Assembly: GCA_023437225.1 (NCBI GenBank)
Contig: JAEZGS010000010.1
Span: forward strand, 1 to 64,000
Direction: 5' to 3'
DNA: 64,000 nt
DNA from: Bacteroidota bacterium
GTDB taxonomy: Bacteria > Bacteroidota > Bacteroidia > Chitinophagales > Chitinophagaceae
Below the pieces are notes generated by a model, which made no database searches, was not told the origin of the DNA, and saw only the letters and a list, made by a program, of their open reading frames with translations. Shown here piece after piece: positions 40,101 to 48,621 of this stretch (position 1 is its first letter; every line of letters starts with the position of its first letter). Both the position numbers and the translations under genes were made by a program.

Positions 40101-41018
40101 CTATGACAGCGGTTCCGGCGGAGGCGCACTCCGGGCCGGTTTTGAGCGATCATCCGGTAATGGAATAAACTCATTGTTATCGGTCGGAGGTAGAATGATC
40201 CGGCCTTCTTTCCAATCGTTCTTTGCCTGTTCAATGCGTTCTTTCCTCGATGAAACAAAATTCCACCAGATAAATCGTTCTCCCAATGGTTCACCACCAA
40301 GCAACATCAAAGTACAATCCTCGTAGGCTTGAAGCACAGGGTCGATTCCTTTTGTAAATACGACCATCTGACCCTGAGTATATCTTGTGCCACTTACTTC
40401 AAGCGTGCCTTTTGCAAGGTATATCGCTCGTTCAGAGTGTTCACGTGGCATGGTAAATCTGGCTCCAGCAACCAATTGAACATGCAGGTAAAATAGGGGT
40501 GAGTGAGTCTTTACATCATTCCTTAATCCAAATGCATTGCCGGCTATCAGCCGCATCCACACACCTTTTTCGTTGAACACAGGAAGTTGTTCGGGTTTGT
40601 AATTATCGAATGCAGGCGATGATTCTTCATATTTCTCTGGTAAGGCAACCCATGTTTGTATCATCTCTAACTGACCACCTGCGAGTGCACCAGGCTCCTC
40701 GAATCTTTCGGAGTGTGCAATGCCGCTTCCTGCTGTCATCCAGTTAACTTCTCCAGGTCTGATGATCTGCTCAACCCCGAGGCTATCGCGATGCGTTACC
40801 TGCCCGCCAAACAAGTAGCTTACTGTCGATAAGCCAATGTGGGGATGTGGCAGCACATCCATGGTTTGTGCACTTTGTGGTTCAACGGAAACTGGTCCCG
40901 CGTGATCCATAAAAATGAAAGGACCAACCATTCGGCGCAGCCTGAAAGGCAATATGCGTCGGACATTCAGGCCTGTTGCCAGCGATGCGATGCGCGCATC
41001 AATTACCATATCGATCAT
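40101..41018 (-). CDS. Pirin-family bicupin protein
   Basis: 305 residues. The pirin signature is VGPFIFMDHAGPVSV with MDVLPHPHIGLSTVSYLF, then HRDSLGVEQIIRPGEVNWMT, which supplies the metal-binding His and Glu, and GSGIAHSERFEEPG. The C-terminal pirin domain (about 175-275) follows. Bacterial pirins act as quercetin dioxygenases or regulators; which applies is not decidable here. It lies 36 bases downstream of the App1-like gene on the same strand. Confidence 0.92.
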   Translation of the reverse strand: MIDMVIDARIASLATGLNVRRILPFRLRRMVGPFIFMDHAGPVSVEPQSAQTMDVLPHPHIGLSTVSYLFGGQVTHRDSLGVEQIIRPGEVNWMTAGSGIAHSERFEEPGALAGGQLEMIQTWVALPEKYEESSPAFDNYKPEQLPVFNEKGVWMRLIAGNAFGLRNDVKTHSPLFYLHVQLVAGARFTMPREHSERAIYLAKGTLEVSGTRYTQGQMVVFTKGIDPVLQAYEDCTLMLLGGEPLGERFIWWNFVSSRKERIEQAKNDWKEGRIILPPTDNNEFIPLPDDRSKPARSAPPPEPLS

Positions 41019-41054
41019 CGGAAAAGGTTATGCTCATGAAGATAATCATTCCGG

Positions 41055-42218
41055 TCAACCGGATACCTCTAATTCTTCCTTTCCCGGTTCTTCGCCTTTA
41101 TCTTTTTTCTTTTCGTGTTCGATAGATGGAACGGTTTCCGTGAAAATGAAACCGGCTCTCGCTGCATGATCGGCTGCAGTAACGGAGTTATCGACGATCA
41201 GCATTTCTACCTTTTGTTGTTTCAATGACTCTGAAACATCGATCGCAATTTTAGTTCTTTCTGGCAATTGAACATCGCGAATATAGATAGCTAATATTCG
41301 TCCCGGATATAGCTCAGCTACTTCGCGGTAAATAACCGGATCTTCCTGTCCGCTGTCTCCGATCAGTATAAAATTTAAATGAGGAAACGCTTCAAGGATC
41401 TGTTTAATTTCTTTCAACTTGTGACCCAGGTGACCCTTTTCTTCCTTCTCCTTATGTTCGAAGCCAAAGTCTCTTAACAGCAAAGGACCGGCAGGTATTT
41501 CATTCAAGTCCAGGAATTCTTTCAGCATATCATATAGATTCCAGGGACTGCTGCTGACATAGAAAAAAGGATTGTTGCGTTTACCGTTTTTTCCGAGTTG
41601 GAGCGATTTGTAAAACTGTGCCACACCGGCGAACGGTAGTCGCGTTTTGGCATTGTTGAGGAAGGTTGTTCTTCCCATTGCAAACAAATTAGTGGCAGTG
41701 GTTTTTACAATGGTATCGTCGATATCGCTTATTACACCAAATTCCGCATCGGCGGGCGGTATCATTACTTCTGCAACAGACTTCAATCCCCGTTCAAATG
41801 CGATCGGTGCGCTAATTAATTCAAGAGGTATTCCATGCCAGAGGTTTTCCTGATTGACGGGTCCACTCCATTGAAATTTCAAAATAAAATATCCTTCTTT
41901 GTCGGTAATGATTTGAACAGTTTCGCCAGGCAGTTGCACGGATAGTGTTGCATTTGCTACTTCATCGCTTTCAAATCGCTTGTACATATTCACGAGATTG
42001 TTCAATATCGTGTCCTTATCGGTTGACGCTGCTATGTTCTTATCTTCCAGTACGCGCCCTTTGATGTACATGCGAGTTTGCGTACCATAGGTTCTAAACG
42101 GAACGATCTGAATCGGGTCGTTCCAACCCATGCGGCGCGTGAATGAAGCGCGAAGATCATCCCACTTGTCTTCAACCTCGGAAAGATACTTGCCGAATAG
42201 CGATTTCAGATCCTGCAT
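41055..42218 (-). CDS. App1-like phosphatase (DUF2183)
   Basis: 387 residues. The C-terminal HAD-type domain holds FGVISDIDDTIVKTTAT (DxDxT), then FFYVSSSPWNLYDMLKEF and ILIGDSGQEDPVIYREVAEL, which are the App1/DUF2183 landmarks. The N-terminal half (about 30-150) is the family's beta-rich domain (PFRTYGTQTRMYIKGRVLED). Fungal App1 is a phosphatidate phosphatase; the bacterial substrate is unknown. The tail is charged (KKKDKGEEPGKEEL). Divergent from the lipoprotein at 42256. Confidence 0.87.
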   Translation of the reverse strand: MQDLKSLFGKYLSEVEDKWDDLRASFTRRMGWNDPIQIVPFRTYGTQTRMYIKGRVLEDKNIAASTDKDTILNNLVNMYKRFESDEVANATLSVQLPGETVQIITDKEGYFILKFQWSGPVNQENLWHGIPLELISAPIAFERGLKSVAEVMIPPADAEFGVISDIDDTIVKTTATNLFAMGRTTFLNNAKTRLPFAGVAQFYKSLQLGKNGKRNNPFFYVSSSPWNLYDMLKEFLDLNEIPAGPLLLRDFGFEHKEKEEKGHLGHKLKEIKQILEAFPHLNFILIGDSGQEDPVIYREVAELYPGRILAIYIRDVQLPERTKIAIDVSESLKQQKVEMLIVDNSVTAADHAARAGFIFTETVPSIEHEKKKDKGEEPGKEELEVSG

Positions 42219-42255
42219 ACTTCAATGTTCTGATTTTTTTGGTAATTTGACCGTC

Positions 42256-42723
42256 ATGAAAAAAACTCTTTGCTTTTTGCTTATTGCATCCCTTGCGGTT
42301 GCCTGCACATCCCGGGAATCCAGCAATAATGATACCGCAGGAAAAACACAACTGGCTGGTACATGGAAGTTATTGTCGGGTACACTGATTGAAAAAGGAG
42401 ATACTACAACAACCGATTATACCAGCGGTAAGTCTTTCATCAAGATCCTGAACGACACTCATTTTGCATTCATGCTTCACGATCTCAACCACGGAAAAGA
42501 TTCTTCAGCAGCGTTTACTGCCGGCGGCGGAAAATATACTTTGAAAGACAGGTCTTATACAGAGCACCTGGAGTATTGCAGTGCACGAGACTGGGAGGGA
42601 CACAACTTCACTTTCAATGTGGAAATAAACGGCGATACTTTAATACAAAGCGGACTGGAAAAGATCGATAGCCTCGGTGTAGACCGCTTGAATATAGAAA
42701 AATACGTTCGGGTTAAGAATTAA
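42256..42723 (+). CDS. Lipocalin-like lipoprotein, function unknown
   Basis: 155 residues from ATG 42256; the frame is open upstream but inside the divergent App1 gene. Lipobox at Cys17 (LAVAC). The mature part begins LAGTWKLLSGTLIEKGDTTT, a lipocalin-like strand order, with FIKILNDTHFAFMLHD and a Gly-rich AAFTAGGGKYTLKDRSY. This recalls the lipocalin-like domains of small Bacteroidota lipoproteins. A TAATTTGA promoter-like element lies about ten bases before the start. Confidence 0.72.
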   Translation: MKKTLCFLLIASLAVACTSRESSNNDTAGKTQLAGTWKLLSGTLIEKGDTTTTDYTSGKSFIKILNDTHFAFMLHDLNHGKDSSAAFTAGGGKYTLKDRSYTEHLEYCSARDWEGHNFTFNVEINGDTLIQSGLEKIDSLGVDRLNIEKYVRVKN

Positions 42724-42737
42724 ATCAAACTAACATA

Positions 42738-43241
42738 ATGAGCCAGGAACTTGAAACATCAATGGCGTCGGGGCCGCATAGCCAGCTTCTAAAATTACAG
42801 GGACATTGGGAGGGAACAAACAAAGTTTGGTTTGAGCCAGGTGATCCTGTTGATCAATCATCGGTAACAGGTAGCATGAAGCTGATTTTTGATGGTCGCT
42901 ATATCCTGTACGAATACACTGGCTCATTCCAGGGGAATCCGCTGGAAGGCATGGCCATTATTGGTTATGATCTTAACATGAAAAGATACCAGATCGCATG
43001 GATCGATAGTTTCCATACTGGTACTTCAATTCTATTTTCTGAAGGCGAAAGAGGCAGTGAAGAGCCGTCAGTACTTGGAAGTTATACATACATCGCTCCC
43101 GAAGGAGAGACAACCTGGGGTTGGAGAACGACCATCGAAGTAATTAATGACGACGAAATAGTTTTTCGTGCATTCAACGTCATACCTGGAGCGGGCGACG
43201 TAAAAGCAACTGAAACGATCTACAAAAGAAAGGCAGTATAA
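42738..43241 (+). CDS. DUF1579-family protein
   Basis: 167 residues. The DUF1579 signature is visible: LQGHWEGTNKVWFEPGDPVD, SVTGSMKLIFDGRYILYEYT, NPLEGMAIIGYDLNMKRYQI and GTSILFSEGERG. Beta-barrel-like fold; cytoplasmic or small-molecule-binding role unknown. It starts 14 bases after the lipoprotein gene and ends one base before the nucleoside hydrolase start, so the three are likely one operon. Confidence 0.9.
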   Translation: MSQELETSMASGPHSQLLKLQGHWEGTNKVWFEPGDPVDQSSVTGSMKLIFDGRYILYEYTGSFQGNPLEGMAIIGYDLNMKRYQIAWIDSFHTGTSILFSEGERGSEEPSVLGSYTYIAPEGETTWGWRTTIEVINDDEIVFRAFNVIPGAGDVKATETIYKRKAV

Positions 43242-43242
43242 G

Positions 43243-44295
43243 ATGCGCATAAGTTTAATGCTACGCGCTCGTGTAGTGTGTATTATTATATGCCTACTGA
43301 TGGCGTTAATATATGCGAACGCGCAGAATAAAACGCCATTACCCGTCATATTTGAAACCGATATGGGCAACGACGTAGACGATGCACTTGCATTGGACCT
43401 GTTGTACAAATACCACGATGAGGGGCGCATTCAATTACTTGGCATCAGCAATAATAAGAATAGTGATTATTCGATTCCCTTTTTGCAATTGATGAATGAT
43501 TTTTATGGTTACCCTAATATCCCTCTTGGCAATGTACATAATGGTGCAAATTCTGCAGGGGACGCACTAGATTATACAAAGGCAGTTGTCGAGTATTCCC
43601 TGGATTCGGTTGCTCCATTTGATTCTTATAAGTACAAAACGAGTTCGCTAGAGTCTGTCCTGTTGTATCGCAAGATCCTGAGCGCTCAGGCAGATAGCAG
43701 CGTAGTGTTGATATCTGTTGGATTTTCCACTAACCTTGTGAGATTGCTTGATAGTAAAAGCGATGCCTATTCATCGTTAAACGGAGCAGACCTTGTAGCC
43801 AAAAAGATAAAATACCTCAGTGTTATGGCCTGCACCTTCACGAACAATTGGTCTGAGTACAACATTCAAAAAGATACAACAGCGGCCAGGCGACTATTTT
43901 CAGAGTGGCCGACAAAAATCATAGTTAGTCCTTACGAAGTCGGAGCTGCAATTCTATATCCTGCTTCCAGCATTGAAAATGATCTTGATTATGCCAAACA
44001 CCATCCTTTAAAGATTGCCTACAGCTCGTACATGAAAATGCCTTACGATCGACCGACCTGGGATCTTACGGCCGTTTTATTTGCTGCGGAAGGGCCACAG
44101 GATTATTTCAGCCTAAGCGAACATGGAGTAGTTAGCGTACTTAATAAGGGTAATACAACATTTACGGCCAATGCCAATGGGCGTCACCAATATCTGCGTA
44201 TCGATAACGCCCAGGCGAAAAAGATCAGGGAGCGATTCATAGAATTAATACAGCGTAAGCCGAAGTCAGGTTCTGCCATTCCTTCGAGGCATTAA
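43243..44295 (+). CDS. Exported nucleoside hydrolase-family protein
   Basis: 350 residues with a signal peptide (VVCIIICLLMALIYANAQ). The calcium/catalytic motif is FETDMGNDVDDALAL (DxDxxxDD with Met-Gly-Asn). An additional GISNNKNSDYSIPF and ADSSVVLISVGFSTNLVRLL follow, as in the IUNH-like family. It would cleave the N-glycosidic bond of nucleosides, or a sugar-like substrate. Its 3' end overlaps the convergent gene at 44266 by 30 bases. Confidence 0.85.
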   Translation: MRISLMLRARVVCIIICLLMALIYANAQNKTPLPVIFETDMGNDVDDALALDLLYKYHDEGRIQLLGISNNKNSDYSIPFLQLMNDFYGYPNIPLGNVHNGANSAGDALDYTKAVVEYSLDSVAPFDSYKYKTSSLESVLLYRKILSAQADSSVVLISVGFSTNLVRLLDSKSDAYSSLNGADLVAKKIKYLSVMACTFTNNWSEYNIQKDTTAARRLFSEWPTKIIVSPYEVGAAILYPASSIENDLDYAKHHPLKIAYSSYMKMPYDRPTWDLTAVLFAAEGPQDYFSLSEHGVVSVLNKGNTTFTANANGRHQYLRIDNAQAKKIRERFIELIQRKPKSGSAIPSRH

Positions 44296-44739
44296 GGCCG
44301 CAAGTTTTTGCGGTTGCTCATATCCTTTCGCGGAATAATATACTACCAATCGATCGGCCGCATTCTTCTGCAGTGCAAGCAGCTCACCCACAGAAATTAC
44401 CATTGCATTGCCTTTTTGATCGCTGTCCTGAAATTTCCATTCCTTAACAATATTTCCCTTTGTATCTCGAATGCTTATTGCGCGCGACTTACCTACTTTG
44501 CCCGGCTCGTTACATTGCAAGAAGCGTATGTAGATTTTGTCGGTTGCTTTCGCTTCAGACAGATCCAGGTTCTTAAGATCAAAGGGTTCATACAGTGCCT
44601 GGCGTATGAGCACTTTGTTGTTAAGAGTGATCTCGTAGCTGTCACCACCGGCGCGTGCTGCAAATGTAAATAAGCACATAGATACCAACGCGAGTAGGAA
44701 AGTCCTGATCACCGCGGTTCTTAATGATGTGTGTTGCAT
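44266..44739 (-). CDS. Small exported protein, function unknown
   Basis: 157 residues from ATG 44739, where the signal peptide (TAVIRTFLLALVSMCLFTFA) begins; the frame extends to 44796 without need. The mature part (YEITLNNKVLIRQALYEPFD, TDKIYIRFLQCNEPGKVGKS, ISIRDTKGNIVKEWKF) resembles an exported Bacteroidota protein family I have seen only as uncharacterised. It converges with the nucleoside hydrolase gene, the last 30 bases being shared, and is divergent from the histidine kinase. Confidence 0.7.
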   Translation of the reverse strand: MQHTSLRTAVIRTFLLALVSMCLFTFAARAGGDSYEITLNNKVLIRQALYEPFDLKNLDLSEAKATDKIYIRFLQCNEPGKVGKSRAISIRDTKGNIVKEWKFQDSDQKGNAMVISVGELLALQKNAADRLVVYYSAKGYEQPQKLAALMPRRNGRT

Positions 44740-44869
44740 AGTTGAAGATTTGTGTTTGACGAAAAAGGTTACATAGGCAATTTGCCTGATATACATGGAG
44801 TGAAAAAATTGGATTGATGTATGGATCGATTTTCGTGACGTAATGCAAAAAAGTTTTTACTTTAATGAT

Positions 44870-45892
44870 ATGCACAGGGTGCTTAAATATAAGCTCGACC
44901 ATGCTGCATTCTGGATGATCACTGTCCTGTTCTATGGCTTCACCAGGCGGAACCTCATCGCAGATGCGGGAAGCGGACTGTTTTTGCTGGATGTAATCGT
45001 TCGTAATGTATTGATCGCTTCAGCATGTTATCTCAACATTTACCTGTTGTTTGAAAAGCTGTTCAGGAAAGGAAGATATGTTACCTATATTTTATCGCTA
45101 TTACTGTTGCTGCTCGCGTACACAATGTTACAAAGTGCATTTGATGGTTGGTTGCAGTTGAATGCTCAAACAGCCACGGCGCGCGGTGATTTTATGGCCA
45201 ACAGTTATTACAACTTTTCCATCGGTATATTTTACATCACTTTTACGCTTGCTTTACAACTGAGCAAGAAATGGTATCAACAGCAGATCTATCTTCATAA
45301 ACTGCAGGCGGAACGAAGCGAGGCGGAGTTACGATATCTTAAAGCACAACTTAACCCGCACTTTCTTTTTAATTGTATCAACACCATATACTTTCAAATC
45401 GATCCGTTAAATGTCGAAGCCAGGGATTCGCTGCAGAAATTCGCGGAAATGTTGCGCTACCAGCTTTATGAATGTAATGAAGACACCATCCCTATTGAGA
45501 AGGAAACCAGCTACCTCGAAAGTTATGTTGACCTTCAGCGGTTGCGTAAAGACAGCCACTACCGCATAGACTTTAACGTCGAAGGCTCCGTATGTGAGTT
45601 TCATATCGCTCCATTGTTGTTGCTTCCATTTGTTGAAAATGCCTTCAAACATTTGTCGAGCGATCCGCGTGTAAATCATTTTGTGGAACTTAACATGCGC
45701 AGAACCAACGGAAGTTTCTATTTTCATGTAGCCAACTCAACCGATGCGAACAATAATGATCCGAACCGGACCGGTATCGGCCTAAGTAATGTTCAGCGTC
45801 GGCTGGATCTTTTATATGAGAACAGGTATAGCCTGGATATTCATCAAACTGGTTCAATGTATTCTGTTGATCTAAAGCTCGACATCAAATGA
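44870..45892 (+). CDS. LytS-type sensor histidine kinase
   Basis: 340 residues from ATG 44870 (MHRVLKYKLDHAAFW matches the usual start of this family; an ATG at 44843 would add nine residues). Four membrane helices lie in the first 130 residues. The His kinase core is QLNPHFLFNCINTIYF with the phosphorylated His, then LSSDPRVNHF-type N-box (FVENAFKHLSS) and a GIGLSNVQRRLDLLY G-box. It works with the LytTR regulator encoded immediately after, with four bases of overlap. Confidence 0.9.
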   Translation: MHRVLKYKLDHAAFWMITVLFYGFTRRNLIADAGSGLFLLDVIVRNVLIASACYLNIYLLFEKLFRKGRYVTYILSLLLLLLAYTMLQSAFDGWLQLNAQTATARGDFMANSYYNFSIGIFYITFTLALQLSKKWYQQQIYLHKLQAERSEAELRYLKAQLNPHFLFNCINTIYFQIDPLNVEARDSLQKFAEMLRYQLYECNEDTIPIEKETSYLESYVDLQRLRKDSHYRIDFNVEGSVCEFHIAPLLLLPFVENAFKHLSSDPRVNHFVELNMRRTNGSFYFHVANSTDANNNDPNRTGIGLSNVQRRLDLLYENRYSLDIHQTGSMYSVDLKLDIK

Positions 45893-46605
45893 ACATGAAA
45901 TGCATTGTTGTTGATGATGAACCGCTGGCCCGAAAAGGGCTTCAGCAATACATCCAGCAAATCGATTTTTTACAGCTTGTTGGAGTGTTTGAAGATGCGG
46001 CGCAGGTATACCCTCAGGTTCACGAACTGGATGTTGACCTGATCTTTCTCGACATAGAAATGCCCAGGCTAACAGGAATCCAGTTCATGCGTTCACTAAA
46101 GCATCCTCCATTGGTTATCTTCATCACTGCCTATCCAGATTATGCAGTCGAAGGCTATGAATTAGATGTTACGGATTATCTGCTTAAGCCAGTCAGTTTT
46201 CCACGTTTTGTAAGGGCAGTAAACAAAGCACACGAAATTGTTATGTCGCGCCAGCACAAGCCGACTGTCGATGACGCCATAGACCATTTTTTTGTAAAGG
46301 AAAATGGAAGGTTTACAAAAGTGATGTTTGACGATGTGCTTTACCTGGAGGCGTTACAGAATTATGTTGCCATACATCTTCAGGGAAAGAAGATCATCAG
46401 CTATATCACACTTACGACACTCGAGAAGCAGTTACCGGCAAACCTTTTCATGCGCATTCATAAGTCTTACATCGTGCCGTTGCAACGGGTCGTAGCGATT
46501 GAAGGTAATATGGCATTAGTAGGCAGTGTAAACATTCCCGTAAGCAGGAAACTAAAAGATAAATTGATGCAGGAGGTGGTGGACAGAAGGCTTCTTAAAC
46601 GTTGA
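45889..46605 (+). CDS. LytTR-family response regulator
   Basis: 238 residues. Receiver domain, about 1-120, with the acidic pocket VVDDEPLARKGL and the phospho-acceptor Asp in LIFLDIEMPRLTG (Asp55), Lys in YLLKPVSF. LytTR DNA-binding domain, about 140-235, with VLYLEALQNYVAIHLQGKKI and FMRIHKSYIVPLQRV. It overlaps the sensor kinase gene by four bases. Target genes are not evident; the neighbouring asparaginase or GH5 gene are possible. Confidence 0.93.
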   Translation: MNMKCIVVDDEPLARKGLQQYIQQIDFLQLVGVFEDAAQVYPQVHELDVDLIFLDIEMPRLTGIQFMRSLKHPPLVIFITAYPDYAVEGYELDVTDYLLKPVSFPRFVRAVNKAHEIVMSRQHKPTVDDAIDHFFVKENGRFTKVMFDDVLYLEALQNYVAIHLQGKKIISYITLTTLEKQLPANLFMRIHKSYIVPLQRVVAIEGNMALVGSVNIPVSRKLKDKLMQEVVDRRLLKR

Positions 46606-46656
46606 ATTAAATGATTCGATCGTGTTTTGTATAACTTTATCTCACAATTGGTATTC

Positions 46657-47145
46657 ATGCAAATAAGAATTTTTGTTACGGGTGGTACGTTCGACAAAGA
46701 GTATAATGAACTAACGGGCGAGCTTTTCTTTAAAGAAACACATTTGCCTGAAATGCTGGAGCGAAGCCGGTCAACATTGGATGTGACTGTGCGTACCCTG
46801 ATGATGATCGACAGTTTACACATGACCGACGAAGATCGGCAGCTCATCGTACATCAATGTAAGAATACACCGGAAGACCGCATCATTATTACACATGGTA
46901 CGGATACGATGACAGTGACGGCGAAAGTGCTTGCTCAACAGGTAAGCGACAAAACGATTATTATAACCGGTGCAATGATTCCCTATAAATTTGGTAGCTC
47001 TGACGGGTTTTTTAACCTCGGTGCGGCGTTGGCTTTCGCACAAACACTGCCATCGGGAGTGTATATTGCGATGAATGGGCGTGCCTTCGACTGGCATAAC
47101 GTTCAGAAGAATCGGAAGACAGGCCAGTTCGAGGAACTTAGATAA
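46657..47145 (+). CDS. N-terminal-domain-only asparaginase
   Basis: 162 residues from ATG 46657 (an upstream ATG at 46627 adds ten). The product is the N-terminal domain of the L-asparaginase fold: IRIFVTGGTFDKEYNE has the nucleophile Thr region, and IIITHGTDTMTVTAKVLA the second Thr-Asp pair, then GAMIPYKFGSSDGFFNLG. Standard enzymes have about 330 residues with a C-terminal domain that completes the active site of a neighbouring subunit. Single-domain forms of this kind are a recognised subtype in Bacteroidota, so truncation is not certain. Confidence 0.82.
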   Translation: MQIRIFVTGGTFDKEYNELTGELFFKETHLPEMLERSRSTLDVTVRTLMMIDSLHMTDEDRQLIVHQCKNTPEDRIIITHGTDTMTVTAKVLAQQVSDKTIIITGAMIPYKFGSSDGFFNLGAALAFAQTLPSGVYIAMNGRAFDWHNVQKNRKTGQFEELR

Positions 47146-47201
47146 AATGTGCGGATTTGCAATTTGCAATGTAAATTGACGGTACAGCTAAGCAATTTGT
47201 T

Positions 47202-48158
47202 ATGCCAAGAATTTTTGTGATCAGTTTTTGTGTGGTGATGTTCATCCTGGGACACGCACATGCCCAGCCTGTAACACAGCATGGACAGCTTCGGGTTAAA
47301 GGTTCACAACTGGTTGGAGAGCACGGTCGCCCGGTTGTTTTACGAGGAGTTAGTTTTGGGTGGCATAACTTCTGGCCACGTTTCTATAATGAAGAAGCGG
47401 TTAGCTGGCTTAGTACCGACTGGAACAGCACTGTTGTGAGAGCTGCAATGGGAGTGGAGGCTAAAGGCGGCTATAAATCTGATTCCGCGGGATCAGTCGA
47501 TAAGATTAAAGCGGTTGTAGATGGTGCGATAAAGGCGGGTGTATATGTCATCATCGACTGGCATAGTCATAACATCAATCTCGAAGAGGCGAAGTTGTTT
47601 TTTTCGCAGATGGCTGGAGAATATGGTACTTATCCCAATGTGATATACGAGATATTCAACGAGCCGGATGAAGAAAGCTGGAAAGACGTGAAAGCTTATT
47701 CTGAAGAAGTGATCAATGTCATTCGTAAGTACGATCCTGATAACATTATCCTCGTCGGATCGCCTCACTGGGACCAGGATGTACATATTGTAGCAGATGA
47801 TCCGATAGTAGTACATACAAACCTTATGTATACTTTTCACTATTATGCGGCCACACATAAACAGGACCTTCGTGAACGCGGCAACTATGCAATAAAAAAA
47901 GGATTGCCGTTATTCATTTCCGAATCGGCAGGCATGGAAGCCACGGGGGATGGACCTTTGAATGAGATCGAATGGATGCGATGGATACAATGGGCTGAAG
48001 AAAATAAGATAAGCTGGATCACCTGGTCTGTGTCCGATAAGGACGAAACCTGTTCGATGTTGCAGAAGTCGGCCGATTCCAAAGGAGGGTGGACAGATGC
48101 AGATCTGAAGGAGTCGGGTTTGAAGACCCGTGCGTTGTTGAAACACTACAATAGATGA
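47202..48158 (+). CDS. GH5 endo-glucanase (cellulase family)
   Basis: 318 residues with signal peptide (ISFCVVMFILGHAHAQ). GH5 barrel: start motif LRVKGSQLVGEHGRPVVLRG, acid/base Glu154 in VIYEIFNEPDEE, and nucleophile Glu241 in LFISESAGME. It resembles the subfamily of single-domain endoglucanases (GH5_2-like). It should cut beta-1,4-glucan or glucomannan in the periplasm or outside the cell. It opens the plant-polysaccharide region that continues to 60.8 kb. Confidence 0.9.
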   Translation: MPRIFVISFCVVMFILGHAHAQPVTQHGQLRVKGSQLVGEHGRPVVLRGVSFGWHNFWPRFYNEEAVSWLSTDWNSTVVRAAMGVEAKGGYKSDSAGSVDKIKAVVDGAIKAGVYVIIDWHSHNINLEEAKLFFSQMAGEYGTYPNVIYEIFNEPDEESWKDVKAYSEEVINVIRKYDPDNIILVGSPHWDQDVHIVADDPIVVHTNLMYTFHYYAATHKQDLRERGNYAIKKGLPLFISESAGMEATGDGPLNEIEWMRWIQWAEENKISWITWSVSDKDETCSMLQKSADSKGGWTDADLKESGLKTRALLKHYNR

Positions 48159-48210
48159 CATGTGGAAATGGGAAATGGGAAATGGAAAATGGGAAATAAT
48201 CAAAGCATCA
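48159..48210. repeat. Purine-rich short-period repeat (GGGAAATGG / GGAAAATGG)
   Basis: GGAAATGGGAAATGGGAAAT, then further GGAAAATGGGAAAT units, lie between the GH5 gene and the DUF1801 gene. A similar run is at 60811-60860, and a related purine-rich stretch at 54010-54060. The units are about seven bases and imperfect. Confidence 0.65.
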
Positions 48211-48214
48211 AAAT

Positions 48215-48610
48215 ATGAAAGCAAGTATGGCGGCGGATGTCGACGCTTACATTGCGGAGCAACCTGTATCAGTGCAGGAGTTGTTGAATAAAATACGCGA
48301 TACAATTCGCAACGCTGCCCCGGACGCCGAAGAGCTGATCAGCTACCAGATGCCCGCATATAAATTGGCTGGCCCGCTGGTTTATTTCGGTGCGAGTAAA
48401 AATCATATAGGGTTTTATCCAACGAATTCGGGTGTTACTAATTTCCAGAAAGAGTTGTCGGCTTACAAGACTTCAAAGGGCGCAATTCAGTTCCCGATCG
48501 ACAAGCCTTTACCTGTAAAGTTGATCAAAGACATTGTACAATTCCGCGTCAAGGAAAACGAAATGCGTGCGCAGGTCAAATCTAGGACCCGCACTGCCAA
48601 AAAGAAATAA
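48215..48610 (+). CDS. DUF1801 iron-chaperone-like protein
   Basis: 131 residues. DUF1801 core: VDAYIAEQPVSVQELLNKIR, TIRNAAPDAEELISYQMPAY, LVYFGASKNHIGFYPTNSGV, KGAIQFPIDKPLPVKLIKDI. The tail is basic (SRTRTAKKK). This family is frataxin-like in fold and is described as iron chaperone-like (YdhG). It is a distant paralogue of the N-terminal part of the protein at 35841-36419. Standing alone in the glycan locus it may be unrelated. Confidence 0.9.
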   Translation: MKASMAADVDAYIAEQPVSVQELLNKIRDTIRNAAPDAEELISYQMPAYKLAGPLVYFGASKNHIGFYPTNSGVTNFQKELSAYKTSKGAIQFPIDKPLPVKLIKDIVQFRVKENEMRAQVKSRTRTAKKK

Positions 48611-48621
48611 TACCTGTTATC

